Positions 17,417-26,469 of a stretch of DNA of 64,000 nt are shown here, in pieces (the stretch's first letter is position 1; the number at the start of each line of letters is the position of its first letter). The notes under the pieces are model-generated. The model was given only the letters and a program-made list of their open reading frames with translations. It was not told where the DNA came from and made no database searches. The DNA comes from a candidate division Hyd24-12 bacterium UBA6080 (GTDB lineage: Bacteria; Fermentibacterota; Fermentibacteria; Fermentibacterales; JCC-6), in NCBI GenBank assembly GCA_002436025.1, contig DIXM01000011.1, forward strand, positions 62,001 to 126,000. Direction: 5' to 3'. A program made the position numbers and the translations under genes.

Positions 17417-18544
17417 ATGAACGGACTTGTGCTTGTTACCGGCGGCGCCGGCTTCATCGGCTCTCACCTTTCCGACCTCCTTCTCGCCTCGGGGTACCGC
17501 GTGAGGGCGCTCGACTCGCTCGATCCGCAGGTTCACGGCGAGGGAAGGAAAAGGCCGTCCTACCTTGATCCCCGGATAGAGCTCATTGTCGGTGATGTTC
17601 GCGACCCGGAGGCCGTATCTGCTGCGCTGGATGGGGCCGATTTTCTGATACACTTCGCCGCTGCGGTCGGAGTGGGACAGTCCATGTACGAGATCACCCG
17701 CTACACATCCATCAATTCCATGGGAGCGGCGGTGGTACTCGAAGAAGCCCTCAAGAAGAGGGACAGCATACGCAAGATGCTTGTGGCGAGCTCGATGTCC
17801 ATCTACGGCGAGGGGGCTTACAGTTGCGGCAACTGCGGGCCTGTGAACCCGGGACTCAGGCGCCCCGAGCAGCTCGCGAGGCATGACTGGGAGATGCATT
17901 GCCCGCTTTGCGGCGGAACATGCGTCCCGGTGCCCACTCCTGAATCCAAGCCCCTGGCTCCCACAAGCGTTTATGCCGTGGGAAAACGCGATCATGAAGA
18001 GCTGTTTCTCTCCGTCGGCGATGCCTACGGGATACCCGCAACAGCCATGAGGTTTTTCAATGTCTACGGTGAAAGGCAGGCCCTTTCCAACCCCTACACC
18101 GGGGTGGGAGCCATCTTCGCCTCCCGCCTTCTGAACGGGAACTCGCCTGTCGTGTTCGAGGACGGTGGCCAAAGCAGGGATTTCATTCACGTCCGCGACC
18201 TTGTCAGGGGTTGTCTGCTGGCGCTTGAGAACAGTGAGTCGGACGGAAGGGTCATCAATCTGGGCACCGGCAACCAGGTTTCCATTCTGCAGGTGGGCAA
18301 GGCCATAGCCAGGCAGCTCGGAAGGGACGACATCCCGTTCACCGTACGCAACCAGTTCAGGGCAGGCGACATCAGGCACTGTTTCGGTGATGTGTCCCTC
18401 GCCGCATCGCTTCTTGGGTTCAAGGCCGAGATCCCTTTCAGCGAGGGGGTCAGGGACCTTTGCAGCTGGGTGCTGGGACAGACCTCGGTCGACATGGTGG
18501 ACAAGGCAACGGACGAGCTGGCAAAAAGAGGCCTCGCAAGGTGA
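17417..18544 (+). CDS. NAD-dependent sugar epimerase/dehydratase with zinc ribbon insert
   Basis: An extended short-chain dehydrogenase: GGAGFIGSH binds NAD at the N-terminus, SSMSIYG supplies the serine, and SVYAVGK carries the YxxxK catalytic pair near residue 190. Between them is an unusual insert with two cysteine pairs (CGNCG near 138 and CPLCGG near 163), probably a zinc site. This insert is known in enzymes annotated as dTDP-L-rhamnose 4-epimerases, so a 6-deoxyhexose epimerase is plausible but unproven. It begins an operon of overlapping genes that continues to serS. Confidence 0.78.
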   Translation: MNGLVLVTGGAGFIGSHLSDLLLASGYRVRALDSLDPQVHGEGRKRPSYLDPRIELIVGDVRDPEAVSAALDGADFLIHFAAAVGVGQSMYEITRYTSINSMGAAVVLEEALKKRDSIRKMLVASSMSIYGEGAYSCGNCGPVNPGLRRPEQLARHDWEMHCPLCGGTCVPVPTPESKPLAPTSVYAVGKRDHEELFLSVGDAYGIPATAMRFFNVYGERQALSNPYTGVGAIFASRLLNGNSPVVFEDGGQSRDFIHVRDLVRGCLLALENSESDGRVINLGTGNQVSILQVGKAIARQLGRDDIPFTVRNQFRAGDIRHCFGDVSLAASLLGFKAEIPFSEGVRDLCSWVLGQTSVDMVDKATDELAKRGLAR

Positions 18545-19644
18545 GCACCCGAATCCTGCTGGACGCCAGGGCGGCACAGCGGACCGTAGACGGTATCACA
18601 CGTTTTTCCACGGAGGTCACCGGGCAACTTGCGCGGCTGCGTGAGGATTGGGACATGGCCGTTCTCGTTCATCCCTCCGCGGCGTGTCACTTTGAACCCT
18701 TGGGCGTAGAAGTGATCCACAGCACCGTTCCCCGGTTCAAGCCGGGGGAGGATGCCAGACTGTCCCCCCTCTTCCGCAGGTTGAAACCCGATGCCTATGT
18801 CAATTTCTCACTGGCGGGGCCGACCCCCGCAGGCGTTCCCACGATCATCACCGTCCATGACCTGATGGTCCTCAGTGTTCCCTGCTACTTCGGCAACGGG
18901 ATCATCAGGAACGCCCTTTACCGGCGCCGTTTTCGTGCGATCATCGGGAGAAGCGCCTCACACGCCTCTGCAATAGCATGTCCCGGCGTGACGACACAGA
19001 GGGACATTGGCAGAAGGTTTCCCGATGCCGCAGACAAGGTTTTCGTCACCGGGGAGGGGCAGTCGCTTTTCTCGGCAGGCGACGGGAGAGTGAAAGGGAG
19101 GGAGAACGGCCCGTTTCTGGTGGTGGGAAACGCAAGGGCCTACAAGAACCTGCCAAGGTTGCTCACCGCGTACGGCAGGGTGTGGGCCATGAACCGCGAC
19201 ACTCCCCCAATGGTGATGGCCGTAAGGAACGACAGGGCATTTCGCGAGTTCCGGACCCACCTGTCCACGAATCCGGCGGCTGAAAGGATCACCGTGCTTT
19301 CTGGTGTGTCCGACACCGAACTCAAGGACCTCTACCTCTCATGCCGCGCCCTTCTGATGCCTTCGGTGTACGAGGGATTCGGTCTGCCGGCGCTTGAAGC
19401 CATGGCATCCGGAGCTCCGGTAATGATCTCCAAAGGCACCGCCCTCGAGGAACTCGCCGGTGACACCGGGGTGCCTGTTGACCCCTATTCCGTCACGGAC
19501 ATTGCCAGGGGTATCGCTGTGCTGTCCGTGGCGACACCGTTCGAGCTTTCGGAAATGGGAACCCTCGCCATCCGGAGGGCTTCATCGTTTTCATGGGAAA
19601 AGACAGCCCGGAGTTACGCCGGGATCATCGGGGGGCTTCCTTGA
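18541..19644 (+). CDS. GT4-family glycosyltransferase
   Basis: A GT-B enzyme of about 367 residues. The N-terminus (ILLDARAAQRTVDGITRF) and TVHDLMVL near residue 103 match the mannosyltransferase-like branch of family 4. The donor site reads PSVYEGFGLPALEAMASGAPVM, with both glutamates present. The GTG at 18541 overlaps the epimerase stop (GTGA), fixing the start; in-frame codons further upstream belong to the epimerase. It is likely one of the sugar-adding steps of the polysaccharide. Confidence 0.85.
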   Translation: MSTRILLDARAAQRTVDGITRFSTEVTGQLARLREDWDMAVLVHPSAACHFEPLGVEVIHSTVPRFKPGEDARLSPLFRRLKPDAYVNFSLAGPTPAGVPTIITVHDLMVLSVPCYFGNGIIRNALYRRRFRAIIGRSASHASAIACPGVTTQRDIGRRFPDAADKVFVTGEGQSLFSAGDGRVKGRENGPFLVVGNARAYKNLPRLLTAYGRVWAMNRDTPPMVMAVRNDRAFREFRTHLSTNPAAERITVLSGVSDTELKDLYLSCRALLMPSVYEGFGLPALEAMASGAPVMISKGTALEELAGDTGVPVDPYSVTDIARGIAVLSVATPFELSEMGTLAIRRASSFSWEKTARSYAGIIGGLP

Positions 19645-21083
19645 GAATATCGGTGGTGAACCCCCCCTTCATGAACGGCAGGTTTTCCAGAACCTCCCGT
19701 TCACCCGCCATTGTGAAGAGCGGCACGATGTACTGGCCGTTCTGGCTTGCCTACCTCGTGGGAGGCCTTGAAAGGGCCGGTCACACCGTTCAGTTCCTGG
19801 ACTGCCCCGCCAGGGGTATCCGCCGGGAGGACCTCTCGTCGGTGGTGGGAGATTTCGGACCCGAACTGCTGGTCATGGACACATCAACGCCTTCGATCAA
19901 CAGTGACCTCGAGGTGGCCGAAGGGCTTAAAATGGGTCTGCCCGGCACACGGCTTGTCCTGGTTGGCACCCACGTCAGCGCCCTCCCCATTCAGGTACTT
20001 GCCCGGGCGCCCTTCGCAGATGCAGTGGCCGTCGGGGAGTACGACATCTCGCTGGTTCGCGCCGCCTCAGGAGAAGACCTCATGAAGGTACCGGGGCTGT
20101 GCGTGAACACTCCGGACGGGGGCGTTTTGACAGGCCCACCCGAGCTCGTGGAAGACCTCGACAGTCTTCCCTTCCTTGCCGACGTTTACCGAAGGCACCT
20201 GAGACCGGAAGACTATTTCTTCGCCGCAGCCAGGTACCCCAGCGTGATGACCATCACCAGCAGGGGATGTCCTTACAAGTGTTCGTTTTGCGTCTGGCCA
20301 CAGGTCCTTCACCCCGGGGGGTACAGGGCGCGAAGCGCTGGGAATGTCGCCGCCGAGTTCCGTCTCATCGCCGAGTACTTCCCCCAGGCCAGGGAGATAG
20401 TGGTGGAGGACGACACCTTCAGCGTGGACAGTTCCAGGGTCTCACAGGTAGCTTCCGCAATTGCCGCTGCGGGGAACCGGCTTCCCTGGACGGCAAATAC
20501 CCGGGCCAACCTTTCCCTCGAAGCCATGAGAACAATGAAGGCGGCGGGATGCCGCATGCTCATCGTGGGTTACGAATCCGGCAGCCAGGAGATCCTTAAT
20601 GGTGTTTCGAAAGGCACTACCGTTCAGCAGAACCTGGACTTTTCCACCCGGGCCAGGAAAGCGGGGCTGATGGTTCACGGCTGCTTCATGGTAGGGAACC
20701 CCGGCGAAACAAGAAAAACCATGGAGCAGACGCTTTCGATGGCCATGAAACTCAGGCCTGACACGGCCCAGTTCTTTCCCATAATGGCCTACCCGGGAAC
20801 CAGGCTCTACGATCAGTACCAGCGCCAGGGCATGCTTCGAACCACTGATTACTCACAGTGGCTCACGCCGGACGGGTTGCACAACTGCGTCGTCGACCTG
20901 CCGGGGCTCCCGGCGGAAGAGCTTGTGAGTTTTTGTAACCACGCAAGGAAAAAGTTCTATCTCAGGCCGTCATACATCGCCGCAAAGGTGGTTCAATCCC
21001 TTCTGCATCCCCTCACCGAGGGGAAACGAAACCTCAAGGCCTTCGGAACCTTCCGCAGGCACCTCTTCAGGGGTTCAAGGTGA
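19641..21083 (+). CDS. B12-binding domain radical SAM enzyme
   Basis: The first 180 residues look like a cobalamin-binding Rossmann domain (VVNPPF at the N-terminus, VLVGTHVSALP near 110, AVGEYD near 133), as in BchE/P-methylase-type enzymes. The radical SAM core begins with RGCPYKCSFCVW near residue 208, the CxxxCxxC [4Fe-4S] motif. Such proteins catalyse methylations or cyclisations of unactivated carbons. The start is the TTG at 19641 overlapping the preceding stop (TTGA) with a G-rich ribosome site upstream. Its place between a glycosyltransferase and the sugar-phosphate transferase suggests it modifies a sugar or lipid of the locus; substrate unknown. Confidence 0.82.
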   Translation: MRISVVNPPFMNGRFSRTSRSPAIVKSGTMYWPFWLAYLVGGLERAGHTVQFLDCPARGIRREDLSSVVGDFGPELLVMDTSTPSINSDLEVAEGLKMGLPGTRLVLVGTHVSALPIQVLARAPFADAVAVGEYDISLVRAASGEDLMKVPGLCVNTPDGGVLTGPPELVEDLDSLPFLADVYRRHLRPEDYFFAAARYPSVMTITSRGCPYKCSFCVWPQVLHPGGYRARSAGNVAAEFRLIAEYFPQAREIVVEDDTFSVDSSRVSQVASAIAAAGNRLPWTANTRANLSLEAMRTMKAAGCRMLIVGYESGSQEILNGVSKGTTVQQNLDFSTRARKAGLMVHGCFMVGNPGETRKTMEQTLSMAMKLRPDTAQFFPIMAYPGTRLYDQYQRQGMLRTTDYSQWLTPDGLHNCVVDLPGLPAEELVSFCNHARKKFYLRPSYIAAKVVQSLLHPLTEGKRNLKAFGTFRRHLFRGSR

Positions 21084-22474
21084 GAAAGCTTCTTCTGGTC
21101 TTCGCCGTTTGCCTTGATTCCGTTGCAGTGTTCCTGGCCATGTTCATGGCGGGGGCGATCAAGTTCAACACCGGGCTCTTCCAGGACGCCACATCCATGT
21201 CTTCCCTGGTCATCGCCTCGGGCAGCATGGTTTCGGTTCCGTTCTGGATCTTCCTTTTCTTCGTTACCGGCATATACCGGATGAAGTGGGACCTGGGCTG
21301 GGCCGACGAGATGAGCCTTGTTTTCAAGCAGGTCACCGTTGGGATCGTGCTGCTTTCCCTGGGGGCCTTCTTGATAAGCCCGACCATTTCCGTGGGCAGG
21401 TGGGTGTTTTTCATCTACTACGGCCTCCTTCTCTTTTTACTCTTCGTTGCAAGGGCAACTGCAAGGCTGCTCGAAAGACGCTGGGCCAAAAGCGGGCTTG
21501 TGAAAAGGAACGCCCTGGTGATCGGTTGCGGCAGAAGGGCTTCAGAACTCGTGTCGTTCATCGAGGCCAACAGAACGTTGGGCTACAGAATCGTCGGGTT
21601 CGTTACGCCTCCGGGCGAAGGGCATGAAAAAGAGATTGACGACCGCATCGCAGGCGACATGAACGATCTTGACGGGTTGATCGGGAAGTTCGGCGTGGAG
21701 GAGATACTGGTCACCATCGCCAGCAACTTTCACGACGACATCCTGGGCCTTCTGCTGCCTGCCGCAGGCAGGGGGATAAGGGTTAAGGTGGTTCCCGACC
21801 TTTTCGACGTTATCGCGGGCCATGTTCACTCAACCCAGATACTGGGCCAGCCTCTCATGGAGCTTCTGCCGGAGAGGCTGAAGAACTGGGAGAGACTCGT
21901 AAAGACGGTCATGGACTTTTCGATCTGTCTGCTGGTCCTCCTCGCAGGACTTCCCCTGTGGCTGGTCCTGGCCATCATAGTGAAGCTCGACAGCCCGGGT
22001 CCTGTTTTTTATGTGCAGACAAGGGTGGGAAAGGGCGGACGGGAATTCGGGATCATCAAGTTCCGCAGCATGAGGAAGGATGCCGAGTCCGGCTCCGGCG
22101 CGGTCTGGGCAGGCAGGAACGACCCCAGGGTAACCAGGGCGGGAGCCTGGCTCCGCAAGACAAGGCTTGATGAGGTTCCCCAGATCCTTAACATCCTCGC
22201 GGGTCACATGTCGCTCGTTGGGCCACGGCCTGAAAGACCCGAGATCATAAGCAGGCTCAGGCTCGTTTTTCCCTTCTACAACAAAAGATTGACGATAAAA
22301 CCCGGACTTACGGGATGGGCCCAGGTGAAACTGGAATACGATTCTTCCCTCGAGGATGTGGCTGAAAAACTGAAGTTCGATTTTTTCTACATCGAGAACC
22401 AGTCACTGTTTCTCGATATCGAAATACTCATGAGAACGGTGAAAGTGGTGCTGACGGGCGCAGGCGCCCATTGA
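21080..22474 (+). CDS. Polyprenyl-phosphate sugar-phosphate transferase (WbaP/WcaJ type)
   Basis: The N-terminal 110 residues hold four hydrophobic helices, followed by a CoA-binding-like domain (ALVIGCGRRASELVSFI near 140) and a further hydrophobic helix near 285. The C-terminal 190 residues are the bacterial sugar-transferase domain: SPGPVFYVQTRVGKGG, FGIIKFRSM, LRKTRLDEVPQI and VGPRPERPE are the family signature. This enzyme moves a sugar phosphate onto undecaprenyl phosphate and so starts each repeat unit. It is GTG-started, overlapping the radical SAM stop by four bases. Confidence 0.92.
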   Translation: MRKLLLVFAVCLDSVAVFLAMFMAGAIKFNTGLFQDATSMSSLVIASGSMVSVPFWIFLFFVTGIYRMKWDLGWADEMSLVFKQVTVGIVLLSLGAFLISPTISVGRWVFFIYYGLLLFLLFVARATARLLERRWAKSGLVKRNALVIGCGRRASELVSFIEANRTLGYRIVGFVTPPGEGHEKEIDDRIAGDMNDLDGLIGKFGVEEILVTIASNFHDDILGLLLPAAGRGIRVKVVPDLFDVIAGHVHSTQILGQPLMELLPERLKNWERLVKTVMDFSICLLVLLAGLPLWLVLAIIVKLDSPGPVFYVQTRVGKGGREFGIIKFRSMRKDAESGSGAVWAGRNDPRVTRAGAWLRKTRLDEVPQILNILAGHMSLVGPRPERPEIISRLRLVFPFYNKRLTIKPGLTGWAQVKLEYDSSLEDVAEKLKFDFFYIENQSLFLDIEILMRTVKVVLTGAGAH

Positions 22475-22493
22475 GCCCGGGAAAGGAAGTTTT

Positions 22494-23660
22494 ATGAAGG
22501 TTCCCATGCTGGACATACACAGGCAGCATGTGCCGATACTTGACGAGCTGAACGCGGTGTTCAGGGATGCCCTTGAAACATCCCGATTCATAAAGGGCCC
22601 CGAGTTGGACATGCTCGAGGCCGAATTCGCCGGATACTGCGAAACACGCAGGGCGGTTGGCTGCGCTTCCGGCACCGACGCCCTGATCCTCGCCATGCAG
22701 GCCGTTGGCATGGCGCCCGGTGAGATAGCCGTGACCACCCCGTTCACATTCTTCGCCACAGCCGGAGCCGTCGTCAGGGCCGGGGGTGTTCCTGCCTTCG
22801 TTGACATCCGGGAGGACACCTTCAACATGGATGCCCGGGAACTCGAGTCGTGGCTCAACCGAAACTGCGCGTGCACTGACAGGGGCGTCGTCCACCGAGT
22901 CATGAAGACCAGGGTGGCGGCGGTGATACCCGTTCATCTCTTCGGCCAGACCGCGGACATGGATGCAATACAGGATGTGTGCGAGCGATGGGGGCTTCCT
23001 GTCGTGGAGGATGCCTGCCAGTCGGTGGGTGCTTCCTGGAAGGGCAGAAAAGCAGGGTCCATGGGGCGGCTCGGGTGCTTCAGCTTCTTCCCCTCGAAGA
23101 ATCTCGGAGCCCTGGGTGACGGCGGGATGCTGACGGCGAACGACGCGGAGCTGGCGGACCAGCTCGTTCTTTTACGGGAGCACGGGGGGCAGGGCTACAT
23201 GCATGCCACCGTTGGCACCAACAGCAGGCTCGATGCTCTGCAGGCGGCATTCCTCCGGGTCAAGCTCAGAAGGCTCGAATCATGGCACGTCGGTCGCAGG
23301 GCCAATGCGGCATTCTACGACAAGGCCTTCGAAAACCTGTCCCATGTGAGAACACCCGTCATTGCCGAAGGCGCGGAGAGCATCTACAACCAGTACACTC
23401 TCAGGGTGAAGAACCGGGACGGGCTGCTCGAACACCTCAGGTCACAGGGTATCGGTTGCGCCGTGTACTATCCGCTCTGCCTTCACCAGCAGAAATGCTT
23501 CGAGTACCTGGGCTACCGCAGGGGTGACTTTCCAGTTGCCGAGGCGTCAAGCGCCGATGTCATATCCCTTCCCGTTTTCGGCGAGCTCACCGCTGAAGAG
23601 CTGAAGGCGGTCGTGACAGCCGTGAAAGGTTTCTACGAAGGCAATGGGCGCAACGGCTGA
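22494..23660 (+). CDS. DegT/DnrJ/EryC1/StrS aminotransferase
   Basis: PLP-dependent sugar aminotransferase of usual length (388). Visible landmarks are GCASGTDAL near residue 60, EDACQSVGA near 170, and SFFPSKNLGALGDGG near 196, where the lysine forms the Schiff base. Members transfer an amino group to keto sugars, typically giving amino-deoxy sugars for O-antigens. AAGGAAG precedes the ATG by four bases. It follows the initiating transferase by 19 bp, and its 3' end overlaps dgkA by 17 bp. Confidence 0.9.
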   Translation: MKVPMLDIHRQHVPILDELNAVFRDALETSRFIKGPELDMLEAEFAGYCETRRAVGCASGTDALILAMQAVGMAPGEIAVTTPFTFFATAGAVVRAGGVPAFVDIREDTFNMDARELESWLNRNCACTDRGVVHRVMKTRVAAVIPVHLFGQTADMDAIQDVCERWGLPVVEDACQSVGASWKGRKAGSMGRLGCFSFFPSKNLGALGDGGMLTANDAELADQLVLLREHGGQGYMHATVGTNSRLDALQAAFLRVKLRRLESWHVGRRANAAFYDKAFENLSHVRTPVIAEGAESIYNQYTLRVKNRDGLLEHLRSQGIGCAVYYPLCLHQQKCFEYLGYRRGDFPVAEASSADVISLPVFGELTAEELKAVVTAVKGFYEGNGRNG

Positions 23661-23997
23661 CAGTTTCGGTCACGCCTTCAGGGGGATCCTTCTCCTGCTT
23701 CAAACCCAGAGGAACGCACGGGTTCATGCCGCGGTCCTTCTTGTTGTTGTCGCCTCGGGTTTCGTTGTGGGTCTCTCCACTTTGGAATGGGCCCTTCTGG
23801 TGCTGGCATCCGCGCTGGTTCTCAGCGCCGAGGCCATGAACACAGCAGTCGAAAAACTCGCGGACAGGGTTTCCCCGGAAAGGCACCCGCTTGTACGGGA
23901 CGCCAAGGACGCGGCGGCGGCGGCGGTCCTCATCTCCGCCATCGGTGCCGCCGTTCTCGGGGCACTGGTCTTTGTTCCGGCGCTGCTGCGCCGGTGA
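23644..23997 (+). CDS. dgkA: Diacylglycerol/undecaprenol kinase (DgkA family)
   Basis: A 117-residue membrane protein with the DgkA pattern: a short amphipathic start (FGHAFRGILLLLQTQRNARVH), then three transmembrane helices, with the conserved catalytic region SAEAMNTAVEKLADRVSPERH near residues 61-81 and AKDAAAAAV after it. In this group the substrate may be undecaprenol, which would supply lipid carrier for the neighbouring polysaccharide genes. It overlaps the aminotransferase and is followed by serS after 10 bp. Confidence 0.9.
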   Translation: MGATADSFGHAFRGILLLLQTQRNARVHAAVLLVVVASGFVVGLSTLEWALLVLASALVLSAEAMNTAVEKLADRVSPERHPLVRDAKDAAAAAVLISAIGAAVLGALVFVPALLRR

Positions 23998-24007
23998 TTG
24001 GGGAGCC

Positions 24008-25273
24008 ATGATTGACAGGATGATCCTGAGGAACGATCCCGAAAGGGTTCGAAAGGCGGTTGCGGCCAAGAAATGCGTCTGTTTGCTCGATGAGTGGCTC
24101 TCAATGGACGAAAGGCTTCGGGTCGCAAGCTCTGAGGCCGACGGACTCCGGGCACTTCGCAACTCTCTGAGTCTGAGGGTTTCGGCCCTCAAGAAGGCCG
24201 GGCAGCCCGCAGAAGAGGCCATGGAGGAGAGCAGGGCCACCGGGGAGAGGATCGCCCTTATCGAGCGTGACACAAAAGCCCTTGAAACCAGCATGCTCGA
24301 CATACAGCTCTCCATTCCAAACATCCCCGACCCGGATGTCCCGCTTGGCGGGGAAGACGCCAACCATGAGATCCGGCGCTGGGGCGCCCCTCCGGTCTTC
24401 GATTTCGCCCCCAGACCGCACTGGGAGCTCATGAAGGGTGTGTACGAACCCGAGGCCGCAGGGGAGATAGCCGGCTCGAACTTCATCCTCTTTCGGGGAT
24501 GGGCGGCCCGGCTTCAGCGGAAGCTCATAAACTGGATGCTGGACAATCACCATGTCGCTGGAATGGAGGAGGTCTGGCCCCCTTTCCTTGCATCACGCGA
24601 GTCGGTCACCGCAACCGGTCAGCTTCCAAAACTGGAAGAGGACATGTACCGGCTCGAGCGGGACGACCTTTTCCTCATCCCCACCGGCGAAGTCCCCATA
24701 ACGAACCTCTACCGGGGAGCGATGCTTTCCGAATCGGCTCTGCCGGTGAAGCTCTGCGGTTACACGCCGTGCTTCAGGAGGGAGGCCGGAAGCTACGGTA
24801 AGGACACCAGGGGATTGAACCGGGTTCACCAGTTCGAAAAGGTGGAAATGGTCTGGCTCACTCACCCGGAAGGGTCACGCAACGCGCATGAGTCCATGCT
24901 TGCTCACGCTGCAGGCCTTCTCGAGCATCTTGGGGTTCACTACCGGGTCCTGCTTCTCGCTTCGGGGGATCTGAGTTTCTCAGCCGCCCGGTGCTACGAT
25001 CTGGAGATATGGTCGCCGGGGCAGGAAAAGTGGCTTGAGGTGTCTTCGGTCTCCAATTTTCACGACTTCCAGGCGAGAAGGGGAAACATCCGGTTCAGAC
25101 CCGACGGGGGAGGCAAACCCATGTTCGTCCACACCCTGAACGGATCGGGGCTGGCTCTGCCGCGCCTGATCTCCACGCTGGTGGAAACCTTCCAGAGGGC
25201 AGATGGAACAGTTGATTTTGAGGGGCTACTTTCTAGGCTCGTGATCCCAGAGAAGAGTGGGTCCGCGCAGTAG
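24008..25273 (+). CDS. serS: Seryl-tRNA synthetase
   Basis: Full-length (421 residues) class II synthetase. The N-terminal coiled-coil arm that grips the tRNA spans about residues 25-100. Motif 2 is seen as PCFRREAGSYGKDTRGLNRVHQF near 255, and motif 3 as NGSGLALPRLISTLVE near 380. IPTGEVPITN is the usual serine pocket segment. The ATG at 24008 fits the family start (MIDRMILRNDPERVRKA); upstream codons lie in dgkA. Its 3' end overlaps the convergent GT2 gene by 48 bp, which is unusually long for an essential gene. Confidence 0.96.
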   Translation: MIDRMILRNDPERVRKAVAAKKCVCLLDEWLSMDERLRVASSEADGLRALRNSLSLRVSALKKAGQPAEEAMEESRATGERIALIERDTKALETSMLDIQLSIPNIPDPDVPLGGEDANHEIRRWGAPPVFDFAPRPHWELMKGVYEPEAAGEIAGSNFILFRGWAARLQRKLINWMLDNHHVAGMEEVWPPFLASRESVTATGQLPKLEEDMYRLERDDLFLIPTGEVPITNLYRGAMLSESALPVKLCGYTPCFRREAGSYGKDTRGLNRVHQFEKVEMVWLTHPEGSRNAHESMLAHAAGLLEHLGVHYRVLLLASGDLSFSAARCYDLEIWSPGQEKWLEVSSVSNFHDFQARRGNIRFRPDGGGKPMFVHTLNGSGLALPRLISTLVETFQRADGTVDFEGLLSRLVIPEKSGSAQ

Positions 25274-26353
25274 CAGCTTTGCCATTCCGTGAATGGCCGA
25301 GATCCCCATCAGCCAGAAGTAGTAGGGCATAAGGAACAGGCCGGGAAGACCCCGCCTGAGAACGGCGCCGGTCATCGCCGCCAGGTTGAACAGCACCGAC
25401 AGCCAGAACAGCACGTTGTAAAAGGGTGCTGTGCCTGCAAGCAGGTAAAGTGATACTACGGCCAGAACCGCGAATACGCCGATCTGCCACCTGAGTATCT
25501 TGTGAAGAAGGAGTTGCAGGGCGAGCCACAACCTGCCCCTGCCCAGCGCCATGAAAAAGAATCGCACAGCCATTCCGAAGTACTGGGCCACGATCCTCAC
25601 CATGCGCCTGTACTGTGACTGATCGCTGTCCGAAGGCTCGAGAGCGAGAGCGGCCGGGTTGAAAACGCACTCCTTCCCCTGCATCCTGACCATCACCCCG
25701 ATCTCGAAGTCATCGGCCCTTTTTGGTCCGGCGGGCATGAAAAGCCCTTTTCTCAGGGCAAAAACGGCTCCCGTCGAGCCAAGGACCGAGCCGAGTCGGC
25801 CGCACATTTTTTTGAGAAGGGTTTCGTAGCGCCAGTACGCGCTTTCGCAGGTTTCCACGGTCAGGCTGTTCCGTCTTGAGCCGTCCACGCAACCAACGGC
25901 GGGGTCTGAAAAGGGTCCGACAAGACGTGTGACGGTGTCCTGCCTGAACACCGTGTTTGCATCGGTAAGAACAAGTATCTCTCCTTTTGCGAGGTCCCTG
26001 AGCCTGACCATGATCTCGGATTTGCCGGCCCTCTCCTCCGACCTGTGCAGAAAAACACCCCGGTCGGAATATGACTTCACGATCTCATCCGTATCATCCG
26101 TCGAGGCGTCGGAGCCGACGATTATCTCCAGCAGTCCGGCGGGGTAGTCCTGCGAGAGCAGGTTCTCGATGCGGCGGGCGATGCAGCTTGCCTCGTTCCG
26201 TGCTGCCACGAGGCAGGTTACCCTGGGAAGAACGGAGAAGGGGCTGGTCTTTCTTTTCTTTCGAAGCCTGCCCGCCACAAAAAGCAGGGCCGGGTACCCC
26301 GCCAGCGGCAGCACGATCATCCCCACACTTATCCAGAACACAAAAAGGGTCAT
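25226..26353 (-). CDS. Membrane-bound GT2-family glycosyltransferase
   Basis: An N-terminal transmembrane helix is followed by a GT-A domain (VTCLVAARNEASCIARRIENLLSQ near 45, DASTDDTDEIV near 80, LTDANTVF near 130 as the metal-binding segment, and a QYRRMVR loop near 250 like the QxxRW motif). Three or four helices follow at the C-terminus. This is the processive-synthase or dolichol-phosphate-sugar-synthase-like layout. The gene is convergent to serS and overlaps its end. Product polymer unknown. Confidence 0.82.
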   Translation of the reverse strand: MTLFVFWISVGMIVLPLAGYPALLFVAGRLRKKRKTSPFSVLPRVTCLVAARNEASCIARRIENLLSQDYPAGLLEIIVGSDASTDDTDEIVKSYSDRGVFLHRSEERAGKSEIMVRLRDLAKGEILVLTDANTVFRQDTVTRLVGPFSDPAVGCVDGSRRNSLTVETCESAYWRYETLLKKMCGRLGSVLGSTGAVFALRKGLFMPAGPKRADDFEIGVMVRMQGKECVFNPAALALEPSDSDQSQYRRMVRIVAQYFGMAVRFFFMALGRGRLWLALQLLLHKILRWQIGVFAVLAVVSLYLLAGTAPFYNVLFWLSVLFNLAAMTGAVLRRGLPGLFLMPYYFWLMGISAIHGMAKLLLRGPTLLWDHEPRK

Positions 26354-26430
26354 GGTCTCCAGGGAATCCTTCCGGTGCGATCGGCAAGTGTCCGGGTATC
26401 TTAATAACTCGGGGAGTCGGTTACAACCGT

Positions 26431-26454
26431 GGGGGGGCGGTTTCCCGCCCCCCC
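26431..26454 (-). terminator. GC-only hairpin after the small secreted protein gene
   Basis: A perfect 10-bp stem (GGGGGGGCGG at 26431-26440 with its complement at 26445-26454) closes a four-base loop. It lies 15 bases past the minus-strand stop at 26470 and before the end of the next gene. No T-tract follows on either side, so it may act as a transcript stabiliser or a weak terminator. Confidence 0.55.
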
Positions 26455-26469
26455 GGTGCGGCTGTCGGC

